Origin: Ralstonia pickettii DTP0602
GTDB taxonomy: Bacteria > Pseudomonadota > Gammaproteobacteria > Burkholderiales > Burkholderiaceae
Reading direction: 5' to 3'
DNA length: 64,000 nucleotides
NCBI GenBank assembly: GCA_000471925.1
Contig: CP006668.1
Location: forward strand, 682,001-746,000
The notes under the pieces were generated by a model that was not told the DNA's origin, made no database searches, and worked only from the letters and a program-made list of their open reading frames with translations. The position numbers and the translations under genes were made by a program. Shown here piece after piece: positions 1-8,790 of the stretch; position 1 is the first letter of the stretch, and every line of letters begins with the position of its first letter.

Positions 1-1017
1 GAGCAGGGGTACCTGCTGATGTGGGCCGACGAAAAATACGGCGGCGCCGGGGTCGAGGACTTCCGCTACGAGCAGATCCTGATCGAGGAGAACGCGCGCC
101 ATGGCGATTCGGGCTTCTTCGGCACGCTGCACTCGCGGCTGGTGGCGCCCTATGTCGGGCGCATCGGCAACGAGGAGCAGCGCCTGCGCCTCCTGCCGGC
201 GGCCGCGCGCGGCGAGGCGATCTTTGCCATCGCCATGACCGAGCCGCAGACCGGCTCGGACCTGTCCGGCATCCGCACGCGCGCCGAGGAGCATGGCGAC
301 CACTGGGTGCTCAACGGCGCCAAGACCTATATCTCCAACGGCCAGCTGGCCGACTACGTGGTGGTGGTCGCCCGCACCGACCCGGAGCGCAGCCACGGCC
401 TGGGCCTCTTTATCGTCGAGCGCGGGATGCCGGGCTTCGAGCGCGGGGGCAAGCTGCGCAAGATGGGCCTGCATTCGCAGGACACGTCGGAACTTTTCTT
501 CGACAACGTCAAGGTGCCCAAGGCCAACGTGCTGGGCGAGCCGGGCCAGGGCTTCCGCTACCTGACGCGCCACCTGGCCGAGGAGCGGCTGATCGGCGCC
601 TGCGGCTACATGGCGTCGGCGCAGGTGGCCTTCGATATCACGCTGGATTATGTGAAGGAACGCAAGGCCTTCGGCCGTGCCATCGGCACGTTCCAGAACT
701 CGCGCTTCAAGCTGGCGGAGCTGCGCGCGCAGCTCGATGCGTTGCAGACCTTTGTCGACCAGTGCGTGCTCCAGCACAACGCCGGCACGCTGACGGTGGA
801 GACCGCGGCCTCGGCCAAGCTGCTGACTTCTGAACTACAGGGGCGGGTCGTGGACGAGGGCGTGCAGATGCACGGCGGCGCGGGCTATATGGAGGAATAC
901 CGGATCTGCCGCATGTACACCGATGCCCGGATCTCGCGCATCTATGCCGGCAGCAGCGAGATCATGAAGGAAATCATCGGCCGCAGCCTCGGGCTGGACG
1001 ACCGCGCCAAGGCGTAA
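1..1017 (+). CDS. acyl-CoA dehydrogenase, 5' end outside window
   Basis: The reading frame is open from base 1, so the N-terminus lies outside the window; about 338 residues remain of a family that usually has about 380-390. The visible part begins in the N-terminal helical domain and runs through the FAD-contact region (AIAMTEPQTGSDLSG, then a TYISNGQ stretch) into the C-terminal helical domain with ERKAFGRAIGTFQ and MHGGAGYMEEY. These are standard acyl-CoA dehydrogenase landmarks. The C-terminal motif reads IYAGSSEIMKEI, so the position of the MCAD catalytic Glu (YEGT) is Ala. Long-chain and isovaleryl-type enzymes place the base in another helix, which fits this C-terminus. The enzyme would oxidise an acyl-CoA to an enoyl-CoA and pass electrons to ETF. 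Substrate cannot be told. It is unrelated in orientation logic to the efflux operon that follows 354 bp later. Confidence 0.9.
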   Translation, partial: EQGYLLMWADEKYGGAGVEDFRYEQILIEENARHGDSGFFGTLHSRLVAPYVGRIGNEEQRLRLLPAAARGEAIFAIAMTEPQTGSDLSGIRTRAEEHGDHWVLNGAKTYISNGQLADYVVVVARTDPERSHGLGLFIVERGMPGFERGGKLRKMGLHSQDTSELFFDNVKVPKANVLGEPGQGFRYLTRHLAEERLIGACGYMASAQVAFDITLDYVKERKAFGRAIGTFQNSRFKLAELRAQLDALQTFVDQCVLQHNAGTLTVETAASAKLLTSELQGRVVDEGVQMHGGAGYMEEYRICRMYTDARISRIYAGSSEIMKEIIGRSLGLDDRAKA

Positions 1018-1371
1018 GCCGGGGCCGCAGGTGGGCGGCTTAAGGGGATTTGCGAGGGCCACGTAGGGAATCGCCTGGCCGCAGGTAGTCATTTTCCGAA
1101 TTTTTTCGGTTACTTGGGGTTTTCACGCATTTGAAGGCTTTTGTCAGCCATATGAAAGCCGTTTGTAATGCGATTCGGTTTGAATGCGGGCGGGAGAACG
1201 TGTCCGGGTGGCGTTTTTTGCATCGGGACGGCAGGCGAGGGTTGCACCAGGACAGCCCCGGCTTGCGATGCACTGGCGGGCGGGGACCAATGAAAATTCA
1301 TCGGTCCGGTGCACCGTTGGGCGGGCACGGTCGTTTACCGCAGACCGTAGTCGAACCGAGCCTGACTGATC
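1018..1371. promoter_or_regulatory. intergenic region upstream of the metal-efflux operon, two palindromes
   Basis: No gene is supported here. Around 1090-1150 the DNA is noticeably more T-rich than its surroundings. Close to the downstream GTG start there is a near-perfect 24-bp palindrome at 1284-1307 (arms GGACC and ATGAA, mirrored by TTCAT and GGTCC, with one A/C mismatch pair and an AA centre). A perfect 10-bp palindrome CGGTGCACCG overlaps its last base at 1307-1316. Their position 55-90 bp before the first efflux gene makes them candidate operators. No metal-responsive regulator gene lies beside the operon, so the binding protein is unknown. Confidence 0.5.
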
Positions 1372-2811
1372 GTGCCTTTTGTCTTCACCCGTGCCGCCCT
1401 GGGGGCCCTGCTTGTGACCGGGGTCCTGGCCAGCCCCGCGGCCGGCGCCGCGGAGGCGCCTCCTTCCACCGCTACCGGTGCTTCCGCGGCTCCTGCTGCT
1501 CCCCCTGCTCCCCCTGCTCCTGTCGTTTACGTTGATTCCGCCGATGCCGCCGGGCCCTGCGTGCCCCCGCCGGCCGGCGCCGCGCTGACGCTGGCACAGG
1601 CGCGCCTGGACGCGCTGCGCTGCAACCGCGACATCATCGCCGCGCGCCGGGGCGTGGAAGCCAGCCAGGCAGATGTGCAGATCGCCTCGCAGCGGCCCAA
1701 CCCGGTGCTGAGCCTGGGCGTGGAGAACATCAACCCGCATGCCGGCGTCGGCTCGGGCAACCTGCGCAGCAAGACGGTCGATTCCAAGCTGCGCGTGGAC
1801 CAGGTGATCGAGACCGCCAACAAGGCCGGCCTGCGCGTGGATACCGCGCGCAAGGCCAGCGCCGCGGCGGGCGAGGTGGTGCAGGCCGTGGTGGCGCAGC
1901 AGACCGGCGCGGTGGAGCAGGCCTTCTTTGAGGCCCTGGTCAGCCAGGAGCGCGTGGCCGTGCTCAGGGAAACGCTGGGGCTCTACGAGCGCACGCGCCA
2001 GGCCAGCGAGTCGCGGCTCAAGGCGGGCGACGTAGCGCGTGCCGACGTGACCAAGCTGCAGCTCGACGGGCTGCGTGCGCAGAACGACATGCGCCAGGCC
2101 ATGACCGGCCACTACCGCGACAAGGCGCAACTGGCCCAGGCCATGGGCGTGCCCGGCACGCTGGCGGATAACCGCCTGGTGCCCGACTGGCCGCCGGTGG
2201 ACACCCCGGTGCCCCAGGCCGACCCCGACACGCTGCAGCGCCGCCCCGACGTGACCGCCGCCGAGGCGCGCCTGGCCGCCGCCGCCTCCGCGCGTGAACT
2301 GGCTCGCGCCGGACGCGTGCCCGATGTGACCGTGGGCGCACAGGCCGAGCACTTTCCCGTCTCCGCCACCAATACCTACGGCACCGGCAACAGTTACGGC
2401 GTATTCGTTTCGATCCCGCTGCCGGTGCGCCACAGCAACGGCGGCGAGGCCCGCCGTGCCGAGGTGGACTACTACGCCGCGCTCGACGACCGCAATCGCG
2501 TGCTGCTCGAGGCCGGCAATGAAATCGACCGGCTGCGCAGCCAACTCGAGACCGCGCGCCAGTCGCTGCGGCAGATGCGCGAGGACGTGCTGCCCGCCGC
2601 CGAGAGCGTGGCCTCCAGCGCCGAGTTTGCCTACAGCAAGGGCGCCACCGGCGTGCTCGACCTGCTCGATGCGCGTCGCGCGCTGCGCCAGACCCGGCTC
2701 GACGCCGTCGAAGCGCAGGGCGAATACGCCAAGGCGCTGTCCGCCTACCGCGCCGCGCTGCAGACCTCTACCACCGCTGGCGCCGCGACGACCTCGCAGA
2801 CACGTCCCTGA
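1372..2811 (+). CDS. TolC/CzcC-type outer membrane factor of HME-RND efflux
   Basis: This 479-residue protein starts with GTG. Residues 1-27 form a signal peptide (hydrophobic core then SPAAGAAE), followed by a Pro/Ala/Thr-rich linker to about residue 60. Two OEP-type halves follow, with the long Ala/Arg/Gln-rich helical segments typical of trimeric outer membrane factors, for example LTLAQARLDALRCNRDIIAA and the C-terminal YSKGATGVLDLLDARRALRQ. The length and first-in-operon position match CzcC/CnrC. It would form the outer membrane exit duct for the adaptor and pump encoded 35 bp and 1.3 kb downstream. Metal specificity cannot be read from this subunit. Confidence 0.88.
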   Translation: MPFVFTRAALGALLVTGVLASPAAGAAEAPPSTATGASAAPAAPPAPPAPVVYVDSADAAGPCVPPPAGAALTLAQARLDALRCNRDIIAARRGVEASQADVQIASQRPNPVLSLGVENINPHAGVGSGNLRSKTVDSKLRVDQVIETANKAGLRVDTARKASAAAGEVVQAVVAQQTGAVEQAFFEALVSQERVAVLRETLGLYERTRQASESRLKAGDVARADVTKLQLDGLRAQNDMRQAMTGHYRDKAQLAQAMGVPGTLADNRLVPDWPPVDTPVPQADPDTLQRRPDVTAAEARLAAAASARELARAGRVPDVTVGAQAEHFPVSATNTYGTGNSYGVFVSIPLPVRHSNGGEARRAEVDYYAALDDRNRVLLEAGNEIDRLRSQLETARQSLRQMREDVLPAAESVASSAEFAYSKGATGVLDLLDARRALRQTRLDAVEAQGEYAKALSAYRAALQTSTTAGAATTSQTRP

Positions 2812-2846
2812 ACCGCTCCAGAAACCGCAGTTGCCGCGCTTCCCTC

Positions 2847-4076
2847 ATGTCTCTCCTGTCCAGCATGTCCTGCAACCCCCGCTTCTCCGGCTTCCTCGCC
2901 GGCTGGCCTGCCCGCCGTTCCGCCCTCTGTGCCGTGTCGCTGTGCGCACTGGCCCTGGCCGCCTGCGGCAAGTCCGAAGCGCCCAAGCCCGATGACGACC
3001 CCAAGGTCACCGGCAACACCATCCAGTTCCCCGCCAGCGTGAAGACGCTGCCCGGCATTGCCGGCGAAGTGGCCAAGACCGGCGGCGAGCGCATGCTGAA
3101 TCTGCCCGGGCGCCTGGTCTGGAATGAGGACAAGACCGTGCGCGTGTTCACGCCCTTCGCCGGGCGTGTGACCGAGATCCTGGTGCAGCCCGGGGCGACG
3201 GTGAAGGCCGGCCAGCCGCTGGCCAGCCTGACCTCGCCGGACTTTGGCGTGGCCCAGGCCGATGCGCGCAAGGCCGCCGCCGACAGCGCGGTAGCCGCCA
3301 AGGCGCTGGCGCGCCAGCGCGAGTTGTACGGCGCCGGCATCGTCGCGCAGAAGGAACTGGAGCAGGCTCAGGCCGATGCCGCGCGCGCTGCGGCCGATCT
3401 GCAGCGCACCCAGGCGGCGCTGCGCCAGTACGGCGCGGCAGAGGGCGGCAGCGATGGGGTCAACCAGCGCTTTGCGCTGCGCAGCCCCATCGACGGCCTG
3501 GTGGTGGAGCGCAATATCAATCCCGGCATGCAACTGCGCCCGGACCAGCAGCCCACCGCGCCGCTGTTCCTGGTGACCGATCCCACAACGCTGTGGGCCC
3601 AGGTCGATGCCAGCGAAGCCGACCTGAGCCTGTTCAAGCCCGGCGTCAGCGTGCAGCTGAGCACCGCCGCCTATCCCGGCGAGACCTTTGCCGGTACCGT
3701 GGTCAAGATCGCCGACTATGTCGATCCGACCGCGCGCAGCATCAAGGTACGGCTGTCGGTGCCCAACTCCGACCGCCGCCTGAAGGCCGAGATGTTCGTC
3801 ACCGCGAAGCTGCCGGCGGCGTCGTTCAAGGGCATCTCGGTGCCGTCCAAGGCCGTGTTCCTGGCCGACAACCGCAACTACGTGTTCGTGCGCACCGCCG
3901 CCAACAGCTTCGAGCGCCGCCAGGTGCGCGTGGGCGTGACCATGCCCGGCACCAGCGAGATCCTGGAAGGCGTGAAGGACGGCGAGACCGTGGTGACCGA
4001 AGGCAATCTCTACCTGCAGGACATCCTGCGCGACGCCACCGCCGTCAACGCGGCGCGCGCGGCCGAGAAGAAGTGA
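2847..4076 (+). CDS. CzcB-type RND periplasmic adaptor lipoprotein
   Basis: The protein has 409 residues. A long N-terminus ends in the lipobox-like LAAC at about residue 39, followed by GKSEAPKPDDDPKV, so it is probably a lipoprotein anchored in the inner membrane. It contains the usual adaptor order: barrel-sandwich half (GRVTEILVQPGATVKAGQPLASL), an alpha-hairpin of Ala/Gln/Arg-rich repeats, the second lipoyl half (LRSPIDGLVVERNINPGM), a beta-barrel, and a membrane-proximal domain ending ILEGVKDGETVVTEGNLYLQDIL. It would link the RND pump encoded 13 bp downstream to the outer membrane factor encoded upstream. I see no obvious His-rich metal-binding N-terminal extension such as that in CzcB. 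Confidence 0.88.
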   Translation: MSLLSSMSCNPRFSGFLAGWPARRSALCAVSLCALALAACGKSEAPKPDDDPKVTGNTIQFPASVKTLPGIAGEVAKTGGERMLNLPGRLVWNEDKTVRVFTPFAGRVTEILVQPGATVKAGQPLASLTSPDFGVAQADARKAAADSAVAAKALARQRELYGAGIVAQKELEQAQADAARAAADLQRTQAALRQYGAAEGGSDGVNQRFALRSPIDGLVVERNINPGMQLRPDQQPTAPLFLVTDPTTLWAQVDASEADLSLFKPGVSVQLSTAAYPGETFAGTVVKIADYVDPTARSIKVRLSVPNSDRRLKAEMFVTAKLPAASFKGISVPSKAVFLADNRNYVFVRTAANSFERRQVRVGVTMPGTSEILEGVKDGETVVTEGNLYLQDILRDATAVNAARAAEKK

Positions 4077-4089
4077 GGACGGCCGCCAC

Positions 4090-7000
4090 ATGATCTCGCG
4101 CATCGTCAGCTTTGCCCTGCACCAGAAGCTCTTTATCTGGCTGGGGTTGCTTATCTTCGTCGGCGGCGGCCTGGCCGCCTTCAAGAACCTGCCCATCGAG
4201 GCCTTTCCCGACGTCTCCGACATCCAGGTCAACGTCATCACGCTGTACCCGGGCCGCGCCGCCGAAGAGGTGGAGCGCCAGGTAACCATCCCGATCGAAA
4301 CCGCGCTGGCCGGCACGCCCAACGCCGTGCGCGTGTTCTCGCATACGCAGTTCGGCCTGTCGTTCATGATGGTGACCTTCAACGACAAGGCCACCGACGT
4401 GACCGCGCGCCAGCAGATCCTGGAGCGGCTGCGCAGCGTGGACCTGCCCGACGGCGTGCATCCGGACCTGGCGCCGCTGTCCACCGCGATCGGCGAGATC
4501 TACCGCTTTCGCCTGACCGGCAAGGGCTATACGCCGCAGGAACTGCGCACGCTGCAGGACTGGGTGGTTGAGAAGAACCTGCGCCAGGTGCCGGGCGTGG
4601 CCGACCTGGTCACGATCGGCGGCACCATCAAGCAGTACGAGGTCAACCCCAACCTGGCGCGCATGCGCGACGCCAAGATCTCTCTGTCGCAGCTCTTTAC
4701 CGCGCTGCAGCGCGCCAACGCCAACGCCGGCGGTGGTGCCGTGACGCACGGGCGCCAGCAGTTCCTGCTGCGCTCGCTGGGCAGCTTCCGCACCTCGGCC
4801 GATATCGCCAACGTGGTGGTGGCCGAGAACAACGGCACGCCGATCCTGGTCAAGGACATCGCCGACGTCAGGATCGGCAGCGCGCCGCCGCAGGGCCTGA
4901 TGGGGCAGGACGACGAGGACAACATCGTCTCGGGCATCGTGGTGATGCGCAAGGGCGAGAACCCGTCGCTGGTGCTGGAGGCGCTGAAGAAGAAGATCGA
5001 GCTGCTGGACGACCAGATCCTGCCCAAGGGCGTGAAGATCGTGCCGTACTACGACCGCTCCACGCTGATCGACAAGACCCTGCACACGGTGTTCGGCAAC
5101 CTGGTCGAGGGCGCGCTGCTGGTGATGGCGGTGCTGTACCTGTTCCTGGCCAACGTGCGCGCCGCGGCGATCGTGGCGCTGGTGATCCCGCTGGCGCTGC
5201 TGTCGACCTTCATCGGCCTGACCTGGGTGGGCATCCCCGCCAACCTGCTGTCTCTTGGCGCGATGGACTTCGGTATCATCGTCGACGGCGCCGTGATCGT
5301 GGTCGAGAACATCTTCAAGCGGCTGGGCGAGCTCAAGGAACAGCAGATCCAGGACAGCAGGGCGCGGCTGCACGCGATCCTGCTGGCCACCAGCGAAGTG
5401 GGCCGGCCGACCGTGTTCTCGATGGTCATCATCATCGCCGCGCACATCCCGATCTTCACGCTGCAGCGGCACGAAGGGAAGATCTTCGCGCCAATGGCCT
5501 ATACCGTGACGGGCGCGCTGATCGGCTCGCTGATCATCTCGCTGACGGTGGTGCCGCTGCTGTGCCACCTGCTGCTGACGAAGAACATCGCGCACGATGA
5601 CAACTTCGTGGTGCGCTACTGCAAGAAACTGTACGAGCCGATGCTCGCCTGGGCGCTGGACCACAAGAAGCTGGTGGTGGGCGTGGCCCTGGGCCTGTTG
5701 GTGGCGACCGTGGGCGTGGGCAAGTTCCTCGGCAGCGAATTCCTGCCCGAACTGGACGAAGGCTCGATGTGGGTCAGCTTCGACCTGCCGGCGTCAGTCT
5801 CGATCGACGAGGCGCGCGAGCAGGCGCGGCAGTTGCGCGGCGTGATCCGCAAGACGCCGGAGGTCAACACCACCATTTCCAAGGTGGGTCGCCCCGACGA
5901 TGGCACCGATCCCAAGCTGATCAACACCGTCGAGATCCTGGTCGACCTGAAAGGGGAAAAGCAGTGGCGCGACGGCTACGACAAGCGCCGCATCATCGGC
6001 GAGATCGACCACAACCTGCGCCAGCTGCCCGGCATCGAGCCCAACTTCTCGCAACCGGTGCGCGACAACATCCTGGAGAGCATTTCGCAGATCAAGGGCC
6101 AGATCGTGATCAAGGTCCAGAGCGACAGCCTCGAGCAAAACAAGCGGGTGGCCGACCAGATCCTGGCCAACGTGCAGTCGGTCAAGGGCGTGATGCGCGC
6201 CTTTATCGACCGCGACGGCGAGCTGCCGCAGTACGTACTGGAGTTCGACCGCGCCCAGGCCGCGCGCTACGGCATCAACGTGGCCGACGTGCAGGACCTG
6301 ATGGAAACCGCGCTGGCCGGCAAGGCCGCCACCGAGCTGTGGGAAGGCGAGAGGCACTTCAGCGTGGCGGTGCGCCTGAAGCCGTCCGAGCGCGCGCTGC
6401 CGAACCTGCCCAATATCTTCATGCAGACCGCCGACGGCGCGCAGGTGCCGTTGTCGCAGCTGGTGAGCTTCCGCGCCGCTTCCGGCGCGATGAACATCAG
6501 CCGCGAGAACGGTCAGCGCACCACCTCGATCGGCATCTTTATCCGCGACCGCGACATGGGCAGCGTGGTCAAGGACATGCAGAAGCTGGTAGCCAGGAAC
6601 GTCAAGGCCGACGACGTCAAGATCAGCTGGTCGGGCGAGTTCGAGAACCAGGAGCGTGCCATGGCGCGGCTGGCGATCGTGGTGCCGTTGTCGGTGCTGG
6701 TGATCTTCCTGCTGCTGTTCAACGCCTTCAAGTCGTTCAAGAGCGCCACGCTGATCATCTCGAACATCCCGTTCGCGCTGATCGGCGGCGTGTTCGCGCT
6801 GTTCCTGACCGGCATCCCGCTGTCGGTATCGGCGGCGATCGGCTTTATCGCGCTGTTCGGCCAGGCGGTGCTCAACGGCGTGGTGATGGTGACCTACTTC
6901 AACCAGTTGCGCGACGAAGGCATGCCGGTGCGCCAGGCCGTGCTGACCGGTTCGATGGACCGCTTGCGCACCGTGTTGATGACCGCGCTGCTGGCCATGC

Positions 7001-7212
7001 TGGGCCTGTTCCCGATGGCGATCTCGCGCGCCATCGGCTCGGAGACGCAGCGCCCGCTGGCCATCGTCATCATCGGCGGCCTGATCACCGCCACGGTGCT
7101 GACGCTGATCGTGCTGCCGACGCTTTATGAATGGATGGTGGGGCGCAACTGGCCGGACGAGGAGGGCGAGGCGCCAGACGCAAACGTGTTGACGCCGTCG
7201 ATTTCAGGATGA
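4090..7212 (+). CDS. CzcA-family heavy-metal RND efflux pump
   Basis: The length, 1040 residues, is normal for CzcA/CnrA/NccA. The N-terminus RIVSFALHQKLFIWLGLLIF is the first transmembrane helix, and the porter-domain motif FPDVSDIQVNVIT follows. Transmembrane helix 4 carries DFGIIVDGAVIVVEN at residues 393-407; D393, D399 and E406 correspond to the proton-relay acidic residues defined for CzcA. The DFG-x3-DGA-x4-EN pattern is that of divalent-cation HME pumps rather than the monovalent Cu/Ag CusA group. A second set of helices (VLVIFLLLFNAFKSF, GFIALFGQAVLNGVVMVTYF) completes the 12-helix topology. It is the last gene of a tight three-gene operon. Expected role: proton-driven export of divalent metal (Zn, Co, Cd or Ni) from periplasm or cytoplasm. 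Confidence 0.92.
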   Translation: MISRIVSFALHQKLFIWLGLLIFVGGGLAAFKNLPIEAFPDVSDIQVNVITLYPGRAAEEVERQVTIPIETALAGTPNAVRVFSHTQFGLSFMMVTFNDKATDVTARQQILERLRSVDLPDGVHPDLAPLSTAIGEIYRFRLTGKGYTPQELRTLQDWVVEKNLRQVPGVADLVTIGGTIKQYEVNPNLARMRDAKISLSQLFTALQRANANAGGGAVTHGRQQFLLRSLGSFRTSADIANVVVAENNGTPILVKDIADVRIGSAPPQGLMGQDDEDNIVSGIVVMRKGENPSLVLEALKKKIELLDDQILPKGVKIVPYYDRSTLIDKTLHTVFGNLVEGALLVMAVLYLFLANVRAAAIVALVIPLALLSTFIGLTWVGIPANLLSLGAMDFGIIVDGAVIVVENIFKRLGELKEQQIQDSRARLHAILLATSEVGRPTVFSMVIIIAAHIPIFTLQRHEGKIFAPMAYTVTGALIGSLIISLTVVPLLCHLLLTKNIAHDDNFVVRYCKKLYEPMLAWALDHKKLVVGVALGLLVATVGVGKFLGSEFLPELDEGSMWVSFDLPASVSIDEAREQARQLRGVIRKTPEVNTTISKVGRPDDGTDPKLINTVEILVDLKGEKQWRDGYDKRRIIGEIDHNLRQLPGIEPNFSQPVRDNILESISQIKGQIVIKVQSDSLEQNKRVADQILANVQSVKGVMRAFIDRDGELPQYVLEFDRAQAARYGINVADVQDLMETALAGKAATELWEGERHFSVAVRLKPSERALPNLPNIFMQTADGAQVPLSQLVSFRAASGAMNISRENGQRTTSIGIFIRDRDMGSVVKDMQKLVARNVKADDVKISWSGEFENQERAMARLAIVVPLSVLVIFLLLFNAFKSFKSATLIISNIPFALIGGVFALFLTGIPLSVSAAIGFIALFGQAVLNGVVMVTYFNQLRDEGMPVRQAVLTGSMDRLRTVLMTALLAMLGLFPMAISRAIGSETQRPLAIVIIGGLITATVLTLIVLPTLYEWMVGRNWPDEEGEAPDANVLTPSISG

Positions 7213-7551
7213 TGACAAGGCGGCGGGGCCACGCCCCGCCGCCGGGCGAGCGGCGCCGTCGACGCGTAGCGCCGCAATTTTTCATCGCCATCCTCTCCTG
7301 CGCTGTTCATCTCCCTCGCGCACCCTCTCCCAGGGATGCCGCCACCTCCGCAACCAGGTGCATGCCGCGCCGATGTGCCGCCACCGGACCCTGGTGTCGG
7401 AATAGTCTGACGCGCCTTTCGGAGCCCGTCGCCTGCTTGAGCAATCCCCCGGGTCCTACTCTGTACATACGGCGTGGCCAGCAGCAGCATAGCCGCCGGC
7501 CCCTCATGCGTACCTTAGTACCTTACGCAATCACCCGGAAAGGAGCTCGAC
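7213..7551. other. intergenic region between efflux operon and exported Cys-pair protein
   Basis: No gene is supported. The region begins with the strong hairpin at 7219-7243. Just before the ribosome-binding site of the next gene there is an inverted repeat, TGCGTA at 7507-7512 and TACGCA at 7524-7529, enclosing a direct repeat of TACCTTA. The repeat could be an operator or a 5' leader structure for the downstream gene; nothing in it identifies a regulator. Confidence 0.4.
7219..7243 (+). terminator. hairpin after efflux operon
   Basis: An 11-bp perfect G/C stem (7219-7229 with 7233-7243) closes a 3-nt CAC loop, seven bases after the stop codon of the RND pump gene. No T-tract follows, so it may act as a weak intrinsic terminator, an mRNA 3'-end stabiliser or a pause site. 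Confidence 0.55.
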
Positions 7552-8133
7552 ATGATGAAGAAATGGCTGACTGCAGCAGTGTGTTCGATGATGATTGCCG
7601 CCCCGGGAGGGTTTGCCCTGGCGCAGACGACGACTGCTGGATCCAAAGCGGACTATGACGCCGCGGCGAAGCAGGCGGACGCGGATTACAAGGCTGCCTC
7701 CGCCAAATGTGACGGCATGAAGGACAACGCCAAGGACGTGTGCAAGGCCGAAGCCAAGCGCGACCGCGACGTGGCCAAGGCCCAGGCGGAAGCTCGCCGC
7801 GACGGCACGCAAAAGGCGATGGCCAAGGCCGAGAAGACCAAGGCCGACCGCGACTATGACGTGGCCAAGGAAATGTGCGACGACAAGAAGGGTAACGACA
7901 AGGACGTTTGCAAGAAGGACGCCAAGGCTGTCCATGAGAAAGCCCTGACGGCTGCCAAGGTCGACAAGGCCGCGGCGACCGGTACGCGCACGGACGTTGC
8001 CGAAGCCCGCGCCGACGCCAAGAAGGACGCCACCGACGCTGCCTACAAGGCCGACAAGGAACGCTGCGACGCGATGTCGGGCGACGCCAAGGACAAGTGT
8101 CAGGCTGACGTGAAGGCCAAGTACGCCAAGTAA
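7552..8133 (+). CDS. exported Lys/Ala/Asp-rich protein with three Cys-x10-Cys repeats
   Basis: The start ATG follows an AAAGGAGCTCGAC ribosome-binding site. Residues 1-25 are a clear signal peptide (KKWLTAAVCSMMIAA, cleavage near ALAQ). The mature 168 residues are almost wholly charged/Ala helix-former sequence and carry three units with the same pattern: Tyr, a short helix, then Cys-x10-Cys (CDGMKDNAKDVC, CDDKKGNDKDVC, CDAMSGDAKDKC), each followed by Lys/Ala-rich helix. Family-level similarity is to uncharacterised periplasmic proteins sometimes mislabelled TolA-like. The Cys pairs could form intra-unit disulfides in the periplasm or bind metal. It sits between a metal efflux operon and a CsbD-type stress gene, which suggests an envelope-stress role, but function is unknown. 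Confidence 0.82.
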   Translation: MMKKWLTAAVCSMMIAAPGGFALAQTTTAGSKADYDAAAKQADADYKAASAKCDGMKDNAKDVCKAEAKRDRDVAKAQAEARRDGTQKAMAKAEKTKADRDYDVAKEMCDDKKGNDKDVCKKDAKAVHEKALTAAKVDKAAATGTRTDVAEARADAKKDATDAAYKADKERCDAMSGDAKDKCQADVKAKYAK

Positions 8134-8243
8134 GCATCCGCACGCCATCCCGCCAGCCGCTGGCGGAACATTCATCGACTCACTCGCGACCGGGCCGCTC
8201 TTCGCGGCGGCCCGCGCCGCGACTGCATGAAGGAGCGCTGATC

Positions 8244-8447
8244 ATGAACTGGGACCAGATCGAAGGCAAGTGGGAACAGGCCAAGGGCAAGGTCAAGGAA
8301 AAGTGGGGCAAGCTCACCGACGACGATATTACGCAGATCAACGGCAAGCGCGACCAGCTCGCGGGCCGCATCCAGGAGCGCTATGGCTACACCAAGGAAC
8401 GGGCCGAGGAAGAAATGAAGCAGTGGGAGAGCGACGTCCGCTGGTAA
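8244..8447 (+). CDS. CsbD-family stress protein
   Basis: The 67-residue product begins MNWDQIEGKWEQAKGKVKEK, the hallmark of CsbD-like proteins, and continues with KWGKLTDDDITQINGKRDQLAGRI and a Tyr-rich/acidic C-terminus ending SDVRW. AAGGAGCGCTGATC before the ATG gives a good ribosome-binding site. CsbD-type proteins are small hydrophilic proteins induced in general stress in many bacteria; their molecular role is not established. The gene is 110 bp after the exported Cys-pair protein gene and ends at a strong terminator, so the two may be co-transcribed. Confidence 0.88.
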   Translation: MNWDQIEGKWEQAKGKVKEKWGKLTDDDITQINGKRDQLAGRIQERYGYTKERAEEEMKQWESDVRW

Positions 8448-8790
8448 GCGGCGCGTGACAGCAGCAAGACGGCGGGGCGCCCCAGGGCGCCCCGCCGTTC
8501 GTTTCATTCGCAACGGGCAACAGATACCCCCGAAACGAGGGGAGTTGCGGTGGATTAAGCGCGCGTTAGCTCAGAATGCAACCGAATGATGCACACGCCG
8601 CACACGGAAGGCATACCATGTCGCGTCGCGGTCGAAAGAAGATTGCGCGCACCCGGCGCGCCACGCTCTTTGCACCGCGCGCCTGTCAGGCGTCCCCCGG
8701 CGACAGGCTGCATCGCGCGACCGCCATGCAGCGCACGGGGGCACGCCAGCCATCCGCCCGGCTTGCCTGGCCTGCCTTGTTGCTCTGCGC
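8448..8790. other. intergenic region before histidine kinase
   Basis: Apart from the terminator at 8469-8498 I see no supported gene or clear promoter. Short open frames here do not show a credible start or family pattern. No convincing ribosome-binding site precedes the kinase ATG at 8791, so its exact start is uncertain. Confidence 0.4.
8469..8498 (+). terminator. intrinsic terminator after csbD-like gene
   Basis: A perfect 13-bp stem (8469-8481 with 8486-8498, arm ACGGCGGGGCGCC) with a 4-nt loop, followed by a T-containing tail (TTCGTTTCATTC), lies 21 bp after the CsbD-like stop codon. Confidence 0.78.

Noticed and set aside
1144..2544. A 466-codon minus-strand frame, His/Gly/Ala-rich
   Set aside because: It is antisense to the TolC-type gene and shows the composition typical of shadow frames in GC-rich DNA. 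Many similar long frames (for example opposite the CzcA gene, 4045-5664) were dismissed for the same reason.
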